From assembly GCF_048771995.1 (NCBI RefSeq), contig NC_133064.1:31661001-31725000 (forward strand): 64,000 bases of DNA. The letters run 5' to 3'. Below, in pieces: positions 12,265 to 20,942 of this stretch. Made by a program: the position numbers and the translations under genes. A model generated the notes under the pieces. The model made no database searches. It saw only the letters and a program-made list of their open reading frames with translations, and was not told where the DNA came from. The stretch comes from Taeniopygia guttata (Eukaryota > Chordata > Aves > Passeriformes > Estrildidae). Position 1 is the stretch's first letter. Each line of letters starts with the position of its first letter.

Positions 12265-12282
12265 TGGTGCCGTGACTCGGAT
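12265..12282 (+). promoter_or_regulatory. P2 primer binding site, tRNA-His type
   Basis: TGGTGCCGTGACTCGGAT, three bases after the LTR end, is complementary to the 3' end of tRNA-His (the site that gives HERV-H its name). It sets minus-strand DNA priming. Confidence 0.85.
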
Positions 12283-12475
12283 CGCGGATCTGGGGAACCT
12301 CTCTCTGAGAGGGGCGCCACGATTCCGCTCCTTTGAGCGGACTCAGACCGGGGTTTCTACCCTCATCCCGACCGACGAACCTAAAAGCCTAGAAAGCAAA
12401 AGCAAAAAAAAAAAGGGAAGCGGGCCCAGGGTACCCCTTAAATTTTGTGCACAAAGTCCGGACGAAGACGCAGGA

Positions 12476-12486
12476 CGCGTAAGTAT
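12476..12486 (+). promoter_or_regulatory. Candidate major splice donor of P2
   Basis: CGCGTAAGTAT with GT at 12479-12480 is close to the vertebrate 5' splice-site consensus and lies in the leader between primer site and gag, where retroviruses keep the donor for env mRNA. Acceptor candidates are the pyrimidine-rich stretch ending near 17935 and the one near 18280-18300. Inferred from position and consensus only. Confidence 0.5.
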
Positions 12487-12684
12487 AGAGGGACCCGTCC
12501 GGGCGGGGTTCGGGATCCCGGAGTACGGCGAGTGTGTGTGTGAATGAGAGGGGAACTGGCAGCCGGATTCTCCAAGTGAGTGTGGACCCTTAGTAGTGCG
12601 TTTTCCAGAGCTCGCGAGGGCCTGGGCCACGAACCAGGGGAAGCGATTGTGCTGTCGTGAGTGGTTGAAGGTACTCCGGAGGAC

Positions 12685-14103
12685 ATGGGGCAGGGGAAGA
12701 GTAAGAGTAAATCCCCCTCCCTGGTGGGGGTAAAACTTCCCCCAATTCCTAAGGATAGTCCCTTAGGGTTTATGCTGACAAATTGGGAGCACTTTCCAGG
12801 AGCACCTGGGAAGGATAAAGCAAAGATGATACACTATTGCATAGAAGTATGGGGAGGACAAGAGATTTCTAAAGGTGTTTTTTGGCCCATCTTTGGGTCC
12901 TCAGAGGACTGGGTAAAGCAACTGTTAAATGGTTGGATAAACACTAAACAACCTCCTAACCCTGAGGAGAGTGCCTATGCCCGAGTCTGGACAGAAAAAC
13001 CGGAGGTGCTCGTGTTTAAACTCTCGGGGGTTTCAGGGGGAAAGAAAAAGAAGGGGCGAGCGGAAGAAGTAATTATTGCACCCCCGCCCTACATTCCCCC
13101 TGCGCCGAATGCACCCCCTCCTCCTCCACAATCGGATGAGGAAGAATCAGACTCAGACTCTGATCAACCCTCAGGCTCGCGCGGTCCCCTTACCCGAAGT
13201 AAGACGCGAGGCAAACTATTTCCTTTAAGGGAAATGCCCATGGGGGGACCACAGCCGGGGATTGGGTTCATTTCGGTGCCCTTGAGTTCAGGGGATGTTA
13301 GAGACTTTAAGAAGGAGATGGGAAATTTGTTAGAAGACCCCCTGGGCGTGGCAGAGCGGGTGGATCAATTTTTAGGTCCTAATATATATACTTGGGAGGA
13401 ATTACAATCTATACTTAACATTTTATTCACGGTTGAGGAAAAGAACATGATAAGAACTGCTGGAATGAGGGTCTGGGATGCTCAACCTGCACATGCCCAG
13501 CAGCGGGCCGATACCAAATGGCCTCTCGAGAATCCCAATTGGAATAACCAGGATCCGGTCCATAGAGCTAACATGCGGGACTTTCGGACCATATTAATTG
13601 ATGGCATAAAAGAGTCCGTTCCTAGGGGCCAGAACATAAATAAAGCATTTAATGACAGACAAAAGAAGGATGAAACCCCCACTGAATGGTTGGAGAGGTT
13701 AAGGAAAAGTTTTCAGCTGTACTCGGGGTTAAACCCGAATGACCCAATGGGACAGGCAATTCTTAAAGTCCAATTTGTCTCTAAGTCCTGGGATGATATT
13801 AGGAGAAATATACAGAAAATGGATGATTGGCAGGACAGGGGTTTAGAGGAATTATTGCGAGAGGCACAGAAGGTTTATGTCCGAAGAGAGGATGAAAGTC
13901 AGAAGAAGCAGGTGAAAATGATGGTTGCTGCGGTAAGGGAAAGCAGGCGGGCGGAGGAAGGACAGAAGAGAGTCACTCGGAATAGGGAGGGTGACAAGGG
14001 AAAGGTAGGAGAAAGGGTGTGTTATTATTGTGGTAAGAAGGGACATTTCAAAAAGGAGTGCAGAAAGAGGCTTAAGGACGAGGAGGAGTTCAAAATCGAA
14101 TAG
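12685..14103 (+). CDS. gag: P2 Gag polyprotein (472 aa)
   Basis: Structural polyprotein of a gammaretrovirus-like ERV. I place the start at ATG 12685 because it gives an N-terminal Met-Gly (MGQGKSKS), the usual myristoylation site; an in-frame ATG at 12661 adds eight residues and lacks it. Order: matrix-like N-terminus; a proline-rich p12-like segment with the late-domain motif PPPY at residues 133-136 followed by an acidic Ser/Asp tract; capsid, with the ETPTEWLERLRK segment typical of gammaretroviral capsid C-terminal domains; a charged region; one zinc knuckle CYYCGKKGHFKKEC at 446-459. No stop or frameshift. It ends with TAG at 14101-14103, in frame with pol. Codons look intact, in keeping with a recent insertion. 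Confidence 0.93.
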   Translation: MGQGKSKSKSPSLVGVKLPPIPKDSPLGFMLTNWEHFPGAPGKDKAKMIHYCIEVWGGQEISKGVFWPIFGSSEDWVKQLLNGWINTKQPPNPEESAYARVWTEKPEVLVFKLSGVSGGKKKKGRAEEVIIAPPPYIPPAPNAPPPPPQSDEEESDSDSDQPSGSRGPLTRSKTRGKLFPLREMPMGGPQPGIGFISVPLSSGDVRDFKKEMGNLLEDPLGVAERVDQFLGPNIYTWEELQSILNILFTVEEKNMIRTAGMRVWDAQPAHAQQRADTKWPLENPNWNNQDPVHRANMRDFRTILIDGIKESVPRGQNINKAFNDRQKKDETPTEWLERLRKSFQLYSGLNPNDPMGQAILKVQFVSKSWDDIRRNIQKMDDWQDRGLEELLREAQKVYVRREDESQKKQVKMMVAAVRESRRAEEGQKRVTRNREGDKGKVGERVCYYCGKKGHFKKECRKRLKDEEEFKIE

Positions 14104-14120
14104 GGGAGTCAGGGGCTCTA
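14101..14120 (+). promoter_or_regulatory. Gag-pol UAG readthrough context
   Basis: The gag stop is TAG followed by GGGAGTCAGGGG, and pol continues in the same frame. This resembles the stop-codon readthrough site of murine leukaemia virus (UAG then a G-rich pseudoknot). Readthrough by Gln insertion at UAG is known for that family; here it is inferred from frame and context. Confidence 0.7.
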
Positions 14121-17100
14121 CTTTATGGGGACCGGGAAACATCAAAAAGAGCCCTTGATAAAATTGAAGGTGGGTCCCCAGAGCCAGGAAATAAATTTCT
14201 TGGTCGATACGGGGGCAGAGAGATCTACTATTCAATTTCTGCCTCAGGGCTGTAATTTATCGAAACAGACAGCCACGGTAATAGGGGCTAAGGGGGAACC
14301 ATTTGAAGTACAAATTATTAAAGAGGTGATGGTAGAATCAGGAACTAAGATGGGGGTGGGTGATTTCCTATTAGTTCCTGAAGCGGACTACAATTTGTTA
14401 GGGAGAGACTTGATTGTTGAATTAGGAATTCAAATTGAAGTAGTAGAAAAAGAGTTAAAGATTAGACTCTGCCCCCTCCGTTTAGAAGACGAAGAGAAAA
14501 TAAACCCTGAAGTATGGTATAATCCAGGAACCGTGGGCAAATTAAATATAACCCCATTTACAGTAAAAATCAGGAATCCCGAGGTCCCGGTAAGAATAAA
14601 ACAGTATCCAATTTCACTAGAAGGGAGGAAAGGGTTAAAACCTGAAGTTGAAAGGCTGTTAAACAAAGGACTGCTAGAACCATGTATGTCGCCTTTTAAC
14701 ACCCCGATCCTGCCAGTAAAAAAGGCAGATGGATCCTACCGATTGGTGCATGACCTTAGGGAAATCAATAAGAGAACCGTAGCCCGGTTCCCAGTGGTGG
14801 CAAACCCCTATACTCTTTTAAGCAAACTAGGACCTGAGAACGAGTGGTATAGTGTCATAGATCTGAAAGATGCTTTTTGGGCTTGCCCTCTAGACGAGTC
14901 TAGTCGAGATTATTTTGCCTTCGAGTGGGAAGACCTCGATACAGGAAGGCGGCAGCAACTTCGGTGGACTGTGTTACCCCAAGGGTTTACGGAATCCCCC
15001 AATTTATTCGGGCAAGTCCTAGAACAAGTTTTACAAGATTATAAGACGGCCTCAGAAGTGAAACTAATTCAATATGTGGATGACTTGTTAATAGCAGGGA
15101 GCGAAGAAGACAAAGTCCGGGAGGAGAGTATCAAGTTATTAAATTACTTAGGATCAAAGGGGTTAAAAGTCTCCAAAGCGAAGTTACAATTTGTAGAAGA
15201 GGAAGTTAAATACCTGGGACATTATTTGAAAAAGGGAGAAAAGAGGATTGACCCAGACCGGGTGCAAGCAATTCTGTCTCTCCCTCTACCACAAAATAAA
15301 CGACAAATTTGTCAAGTATTAGGACTTACGGGATATTGTAGACAGTGGATTGAAAACTATAGTGGGAAAGCAAGATTTTTATATCACAAACTTACCCAGG
15401 ATGGTCACCTTAAGTGGACAGAAGAAGAAAGATCTAAATTTCAAGAATTAAAAGAGACCTTAGTCCACGCTCCAGTCTTGAGCCTCACGGACCTAAATAG
15501 ACCCTTCTTTTTATTTGTTAATACCACAGATGGGGTAACGTACGGGGTACTTACTCGGGATTGGGCAGGGAAAAAGAAACCTATTGCCTATCTATCTAAA
15601 ATCTTAGACCCCGTGAGTAGGGGATGGCCTAGCTGTCTGCAAATAATTGCAGGGTGTGCAGCACTAGTAGAAGAGTCACGGAAAATCACTTTTAATGCTA
15701 CTTTAAAAGTATTAACTCCACATAACATACGGAGTGTGATGCAACAGAAAGCAGATAAATGGATATCTGATGCCAGGCTCCTGAAATATGAAGGGATTTT
15801 ATTAGAAACCCCTAATTTTACCTTAGAAACCACCACTCTGCAAAATCCAGCCTCCTTCCTTTTCGGAGAGCCCGAAACTGAATCACTGATGCACGACTGT
15901 GTAATCACTATAGAAGAACAAACTAAAATTAGACCTGACCTAGAAGAAGAGGAATTAGAAACTGGAGAGAAATTGTTTGTTGATGGATCATCCAGAGTAG
16001 TCGAGGGTCAAAGAAGATCAGGATATGCCATAGTGGGGGGGCCTGACCTAGAAGTAATCGAATCTGGAGCCCTAGACAAAACATGGTCAGCCCAAGCCTG
16101 CGAGATATACGCTATCCTAAGAGCCTTGGAACTATTAGAAGGAAAAGAGGGGACCATCTATACAGATTCTAAATATGGGTACGGGGTGGTACACACTTTT
16201 GGGAAATTATGGGAAGAAAGGGGCCTCGTGAACTCACAGGGAAGGGACTTAATACATCAGAAGCTAATAGTAGCCCTCCTGAGGGCTTTGAGAGGCCCTA
16301 CAAGGATAGCGGTGGTCCATTTAAAAGGGCATCAACGGGGAATGGATTACCGGAGTAGGGGTAACAATGCGGCAGATTATGAGGCAAAGAAAGCTGCAAT
16401 TATTAAAACACTAACCTTAAGTGAAGGAGTTAGGAAAGACCTTGTAGATACCCCAAAAGACCCTGAGTCGACTACCCAGGATAAGCTGATATTTACAATA
16501 GAAGAACAGGAGAAGCTTACAAAATTAGGAATAAAAGAGAAATCAGGGAAATGGCTGTTAAAGGATGGGAGGGAAGTTCTACCTAGAGCCATAGCTCAGC
16601 GGATGCTCAGTAAATTACACCAGAGAACACATTGGGGCGCTCAAGGACTGGTGGATCACTTTGCCACCCATTACATGACGGTGGGCCTACATGACTTAGC
16701 GAAAGGGATTACTAGGAGTTGTCCAACCTGTCTACGGGTAAACAGAAAAAACCTAAGGAAACTGCCCCTGGGTGGGAGGCCAGTGGCAAAGAAGCCCTTT
16801 TCAAATCTGCAAGTAGACTTTACTGAGCTCCCCAAGGTAGGGAGACTGAAATATCTTTTGGTTATAGTGGATCATTTAACACATTATGTGGAAGCAATCC
16901 CCACTGCCAGGGAGACAGCTCGGACAGTAACAAAAGCCTTGCTGGAAGAAGTAATACCTAGATATGGGGTCCCAGAGACGATAGACTCTGATAAAGGCCC
17001 CCATTTTACTTCAAAAATAACACAGATGCTAGCAGAAGCTCTGGGCATAAAATGGGAACAACATACCCCCTGGCATCCACAGAGTTCGGGGAGGGTAGAA

Positions 17101-17658
17101 AGAATGAATGGAGAAATTAAGAAACAACTCACCAAATTAGTACTAGAAACTAAACTATCCTGGATAAAATGTCTGCCGTTGGCATTATTAAATGTTCGAA
17201 CTCAGCCACGAGCTGATATAGGACTGTCCCCATTTGAAATGTTGTATGGGATGCCCTATTCCCTAGAAAAAGTTCAAACTAATCCTAACATTACTGATCA
17301 AAGTATTAATAAATATTTAACCACTTTAATGAAATATAAAAAACAGTTATGGGAAAAGGGGATGTGGGCCCAAAGACCACCCCTATATCTTGTGTTACAC
17401 CAGGTACAACCCGGCGACTGGGTCCTCATCCGAAGCTGGAAGGAAGATTCAATCACCCCAAAGTGGGACGGACCATATCTGGTTTTAATCACCACTGACT
17501 CCGCAGTCCGCACAGCAGAGAAGGGATGGACTCATGCTAGCAGAATAAAGGGGCCGGTGGATCCAACTCGATTCCATACAGCTTCCAGGGAAACGAGCTG
17601 GAAAATTGACGGGAAGCCAGGGGATTTAAAGTTAACAGTAAAAAGGACTTACAAATAA
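14104..17658 (+). CDS. pol: P2 Pro-Pol polyprotein (protease, RT, RNase H, integrase)
   Basis: Open for 1184 codons after the gag TAG; the first Met is at 14125. Residue numbers count from that Met. Protease: LVDTGAERST with catalytic Asp 28. RT: LPQGFTESPNLFGQ and the active site YVDD at 317-320 (15073-15084). RNase H: FVDGSSRV with Asp near 620 and a TDSKYGYG segment. Integrase: HHCC zinc domain (HQRTHWG ... CPTCLR), then the DDE triad Asp 898 (QVDFTE), Asp 956 (SDKGPHF) and Glu 992 (GRVERMN), with 35 residues between the last two as in active integrases. The C-terminal SH3-like end includes GWTHASRIKGP. All catalytic residues that I can place are kept. The TAA stop (17656-17658) is five bases before the accessory ATG. 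Confidence 0.95.
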   Translation, partial: GSQGLYFMGTGKHQKEPLIKLKVGPQSQEINFLVDTGAERSTIQFLPQGCNLSKQTATVIGAKGEPFEVQIIKEVMVESGTKMGVGDFLLVPEADYNLLGRDLIVELGIQIEVVEKELKIRLCPLRLEDEEKINPEVWYNPGTVGKLNITPFTVKIRNPEVPVRIKQYPISLEGRKGLKPEVERLLNKGLLEPCMSPFNTPILPVKKADGSYRLVHDLREINKRTVARFPVVANPYTLLSKLGPENEWYSVIDLKDAFWACPLDESSRDYFAFEWEDLDTGRRQQLRWTVLPQGFTESPNLFGQVLEQVLQDYKTASEVKLIQYVDDLLIAGSEEDKVREESIKLLNYLGSKGLKVSKAKLQFVEEEVKYLGHYLKKGEKRIDPDRVQAILSLPLPQNKRQICQVLGLTGYCRQWIENYSGKARFLYHKLTQDGHLKWTEEERSKFQELKETLVHAPVLSLTDLNRPFFLFVNTTDGVTYGVLTRDWAGKKKPIAYLSKILDPVSRGWPSCLQIIAGCAALVEESRKITFNATLKVLTPHNIRSVMQQKADKWISDARLLKYEGILLETPNFTLETTTLQNPASFLFGEPETESLMHDCVITIEEQTKIRPDLEEEELETGEKLFVDGSSRVVEGQRRSGYAIVGGPDLEVIESGALDKTWSAQACEIYAILRALELLEGKEGTIYTDSKYGYGVVHTFGKLWEERGLVNSQGRDLIHQKLIVALLRALRGPTRIAVVHLKGHQRGMDYRSRGNNAADYEAKKAAIIKTLTLSEGVRKDLVDTPKDPESTTQDKLIFTIEEQEKLTKLGIKEKSGKWLLKDGREVLPRAIAQRMLSKLHQRTHWGAQGLVDHFATHYMTVGLHDLAKGITRSCPTCLRVNRKNLRKLPLGGRPVAKKPFSNLQVDFTELPKVGRLKYLLVIVDHLTHYVEAIPTARETARTVTKALLEEVIPRYGVPETIDSDKGPHFTSKITQMLAEALGIKWEQHTPWHPQSSGRVERMNGEIKKQLTKLVLETKLSWIKCLPLALLNVRTQPRADIGLSPFEMLYGMPYSLEKVQTNPNITDQSINKYLTTLMKYKKQLWEKGMWAQRPPLYLVLHQVQPGDWVLIRSWKEDSITPKWDGPYLVLITTDSAVRTAEKGWTHASRIKGPVDPTRFHTASRETSWKIDGKPGDLKLTVKRTYK

Positions 17659-17663
17659 TTTTC

Positions 17664-18323
17664 ATGAACACTATCAACTCTAAGGACATTTGGGTTGGGG
17701 ATAACTGGGGACTGCAAGTACAACTGGTTGGAGAAACAAAACCCCCAGGATACTGTAAACGTCTAGAGGATTCAGCCCAGCAGCCCTTTTATCGGTTCAT
17801 CCGACTTGAAAAAGAGCAGAAACCTTGGGAAGGGGAGGGCCATGCTGAACATCAAAGTATTAGAGTAAAGTGTAGCTGGTTAGATTGTCATTGTTACCCT
17901 TTTGCCTGTTTTTCCTGCAAAATCTGTAAAGGACTGTGGTGGGCTCACTGCAGAAAGGGGAGAGCTCCAAAAAGTGTATGTCAACGCTGCTGGCTGGAGC
18001 AGCGCAAATTGACCTCTGAAGTACTAAATTACAAGGTTGCCACTCGGGAATTGACTAAAGGATCCCCTGAGTGGTGGGAGATTTTCGTAAAAGGAATAAA
18101 CCCTGAATTCCACTGTTACCATTCCAATGAACCCCTAGGTCCATTCCTCACGGATATAGTCCAAGTCAAGTGTCGCAAATTAGTCAAAAGGCTCAGGTGC
18201 GACACCCCACAGTTAAATGCGAAAAACTGGAACTCCCGGAGGTCAAAGTGGGAGAGAGGGAACGATCCCACCCCTGAAGAATATCTCTGCTGTCGAGAAG
18301 ATGGCTTACCCTGTAACTTGTAG
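17664..18323 (+). CDS. P2 accessory cysteine-rich ORF between pol and env (219 aa, function unknown)
   Basis: Starts five bases after the pol stop and overlaps the 5' end of the env frame by ~107 bases in another frame. I do not recognise the family. It has eight cysteines spaced C-x4-C-x-C-x4-C-x2-C-x2-C-x17-C-x2-C (residues 70, 75, 77, 82, 85, 88, 106, 109), with one extra Cys at 96, an LWW after the sixth, and more Cys near the C-terminus (EYLCCREDGLPC). The downstream segment has EWWEIFVKG. The same spacing recurs in P7 (47122-47388) and in part in P1. No signal peptide or membrane segment is seen. The pattern suggests a zinc-binding protein. Position between pol and env recalls regulatory genes of complex retroviruses, but that is inference. 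Alternative: an unspliced leader region of env. Confidence 0.7.
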   Translation: MNTINSKDIWVGDNWGLQVQLVGETKPPGYCKRLEDSAQQPFYRFIRLEKEQKPWEGEGHAEHQSIRVKCSWLDCHCYPFACFSCKICKGLWWAHCRKGRAPKSVCQRCWLEQRKLTSEVLNYKVATRELTKGSPEWWEIFVKGINPEFHCYHSNEPLGPFLTDIVQVKCRKLVKRLRCDTPQLNAKNWNSRRSKWERGNDPTPEEYLCCREDGLPCNL

Positions 18324-20326
18324 CAACCAAGTTGACAGGCGAGACAGAGAGGTAGGTAGTGGGGTTGAGAGGCCCTCCCAAACCTTGAAAAAGAATGTAA
18401 ATCATCATGGGTATGAAAATGGTAACAACGGAAAGAAGGAAAATGGGAATGTAAAACTGAACATGATAAATAACATCCTCCCCTGCAGTGCGTATCACTC
18501 AATCCTATGGGTTTTTATGTTTGTATGGCTTCCCCTCCAGAGTGCTACAGTTAATATACATGAACCCTTTAAATGGACCTTAAGCAGATGGGAGGATCAC
18601 GATACCCGTCATATTTTACAGACAATAACGGGACCTGGAGCACCGAGCTTTAAGATTGGGATTTGTGATTTAACTCGAAGTTCAAAATGCGGGCAGCTGT
18701 TAAATTTAACAAGCTTCTATATGTGCCCTGCCTCGAACCCAGGGAAGCAATACTGTAATTACCCTAGACATTATTACTGCGCCTATTGGGGCTGTGAAAC
18801 AATAGCATCAGCGTGGGCTCCGGGTGGAGGATTAGACAAATATTTAAAAGTAGGGCATGGACCAGCAGGGTGTAAACGACCACGAGAGTGGCCTTGGACT
18901 GGGAAAAACTTACTTGGGAACTGCACCTTTCTTTACCTAAATGTCACTCAACCAAGTGATTCTGGATGGTTAATAGGCAAAACATGGGGGGTTAGGCATT
19001 GGATAGAAGGACATGATCCAGGAAATCTGATACAAATAAAAAAGGAGGTAGCTCCACATGACCCTAGTCCTATAGGCCCAAATCCAGTAATAAGCAATAA
19101 TTTAAAGGAGAGTAATAAAACCAGAGATAATGTTATAAAATCAAACAAAAGTAATCAAGAACCTCAGATATTAGTGCAGAAGTATACAACCTTATGGAAA
19201 ATTATGCAAGCTACTTTTGGAGTTTTGAATCATACTTATCCTAACTTAACCAAGGGGTGTTGGCTTTGCTATATGATAAATCCACCCTTTTATGAAGCTA
19301 TTGGGATTACATCTGAGGCAAGAGAAATAAATGGTACAAATCCAAAGGAGTGTCTCTGGAGAAAGGGAAGAGATAGTGTTTCAGGCATTACACTGTCCCA
19401 AGTTAGTGGACAAGGAAGGTGTGTAGGGAAGGTTCCAGCAGATATGCGACACCTCTGCAACACGACAATAAGCATTAGCAAAACAAACAAGCCTTCTGAT
19501 TGGCTTATGCCAGCAGTCAATACTAAATGGGTATGTCAACAACTTGGAGTTACACCCTGCCTATCGGTAAAAGCCTTTAATAATTCAGATTTCTGCATTC
19601 AAGTTCTAATAATCCCCAGAATCGTATACCATCCAAAAGAATACGTACTAGAACATCAAATGACCCCTGAACACTACCTGGCTAAAAGGGAACCACTTAC
19701 AACACTAACGGTAGCAATTTTGCTCAGCATAGGAGGAGCAGGAGTAGGAACAGGGGTTGCCTCCTTAGTGAGTCAAAACCAGGGTATGAAAGCTCTGCGC
19801 ACATCTGTAGATGAAGATCTGAGTAGAATAGATAAAGCCATAAGTGAACTAGTTAAATCAGTGAAATCCCTTTCTGAGGTAGTCCTCCAAAACCGAAGGG
19901 GATTAGATTTGTTATTCTTACAGCAGGGGGGGGCTTTGTGTTGCTTTGCAGGAAGAATGCTGCACTTATGTAGATCACACGGGTATTGTAAAAGACACGA
20001 TGGCTGAATTACGCAAACAAATAGAACAAAGAAAAAGAGAAAGAGAATCCCAGCAGAGTTGGTATGAATCCTGGCTTACCTATTCTCCCTGGCTAACCAC
20101 TCTATTATCCACCCTTGCAGGACCAGTAATTTTACTAATTCTAGTACTTACTTTTGGGCCATGTATTTTTAACAAGCTTATTACAATAGTGAGAAATAGA
20201 TTAGAAGCTGCACATTTAATGATGGTAAAACCAAAATACGAGCCACTTAGCGAAGTAGAAACTGAAGATTATTTAGAATTAAGCAAAAGGGAATTAGAGC
20301 GCTTTAGTGAACAAAAAGAGGGTTAA
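18217..20326 (+). pseudogene. env: P2 Env (SU-TM), one frame break at a G8 run
   Basis: Envelope glycoprotein of gamma type. The first frame is open 18217-20007 and the second 19946-20326. A hydrophobic leader (YHSILWVFMFVWLPL) lies about 95 residues into the first frame, so the used start may be a later ATG reached by splicing, for instance 18301. SU has many N-x-S/T sites and a CWLC motif at residues 348-351. A weak furin-like LAKR (488-491) precedes the fusion peptide TVAILLSIGGAGVG. The immunosuppressive-type segment [12 protein letters not shown] is followed by eight G (19926-19933), where the frame shifts by one base. The second frame carries the end of a CX6CC motif, a membrane anchor ([12 protein letters not shown]) and a cytoplasmic tail. 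The break could be a real mutation or a homopolymer sequencing error. Confidence 0.9.
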
Positions 20327-20330
20327 AATA

Positions 20331-20340
20331 AAAAGGGGGG
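20331..20340 (+). promoter_or_regulatory. P2 polypurine tract
   Basis: AAAAGGGGGG four bases before the 3' LTR start, the plus-strand DNA priming site expected between env and the LTR. Confidence 0.85.
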
Positions 20341-20344
20341 ATAT

Positions 20345-20937
20345 TGTTAGGAAAATAAGGCCTTTTTGTTCATAATATAGAGTTTTCACATCTATAAAAT
20401 AGAATTTTCACTTAGAGTTTTCACTTGTCTGAACATGTTCTCATTTTTCCAGGCATTCCAGAATATCTCTCAAGGACAATTTCGTTACAAACTGTTTTAG
20501 GGAGTTGAAACTAATTTAGGGAGTTGAGGTTGCTAGGCACCAAAGCACCTAAGCGAATATCTTCAAGGACAGTTTCGTTACAGACTTAGCAAAACATGTA
20601 ATCTTGTGGAATGCGAGTAAACGTGCCTAGAAATAACATTTCTTGTTTTGAGAAAATTCCCAGATCCCAGGGACAACCTTGAGGAAGACTACTGGCCTTC
20701 ATCCCACGACCACCAGGAGGCAGAAAACGACCACCTAGCAACAGAGTGCACCTGCGCAGAAGAGACACCAGAACGTCACACATCCGGAAGAGAAGACCCA
20801 ATAAGTTGGGGGGGAACGGGGCACGAAAATGCAGTAGTTGGAATAACTGCTGCCCAGCGCGCTGATTTGCTTTCGTTTCCTACCATTAATAAATCTTTTT
20901 AATTGGATTAGAAAGCCTATTGTGCTCGTTCATAACA
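20345..20937 (+). mobile_element. P2 3' LTR
   Basis: 593 bp, same length as the 5' LTR, differing by eye at 20549 (C versus T), 20575 (T versus C) and 20833 (A versus G). Followed by the GTTAA target copy. Confidence 0.95.
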
Positions 20938-20942
20938 GTTAA

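Larger units (their letters stand above)
11669..20937 (+). mobile_element. Provirus P2: young, nearly intact gammaretrovirus-like ERV
   Basis: 9269 bp with two LTRs of 593 bp each, flanked by a perfect 5-bp target duplication GTTAA (11664-11668, 20938-20942). By eye the LTRs differ at three sites only: 11873/20549, 11899/20575 and 12157/20833. Layout: LTR, tRNA-His primer site, splice donor, gag, in-frame TAG, pro-pol, accessory cysteine ORF, env, polypurine tract, LTR. gag, pol and the accessory ORF are open; env has one frame break at a run of eight G (19926-19933). The pol and single zinc knuckle are gammaretrovirus-like. It is inserted in the 3' LTR of P1 and is the youngest element that can be dated here. 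Confidence 0.95.

Noticed and set aside
12272..12547. 91-residue ORF in the P2 leader as a possible glyco-Gag
   Set aside because: Not in frame with gag and ends before it; the region is better explained as leader with splice donor.
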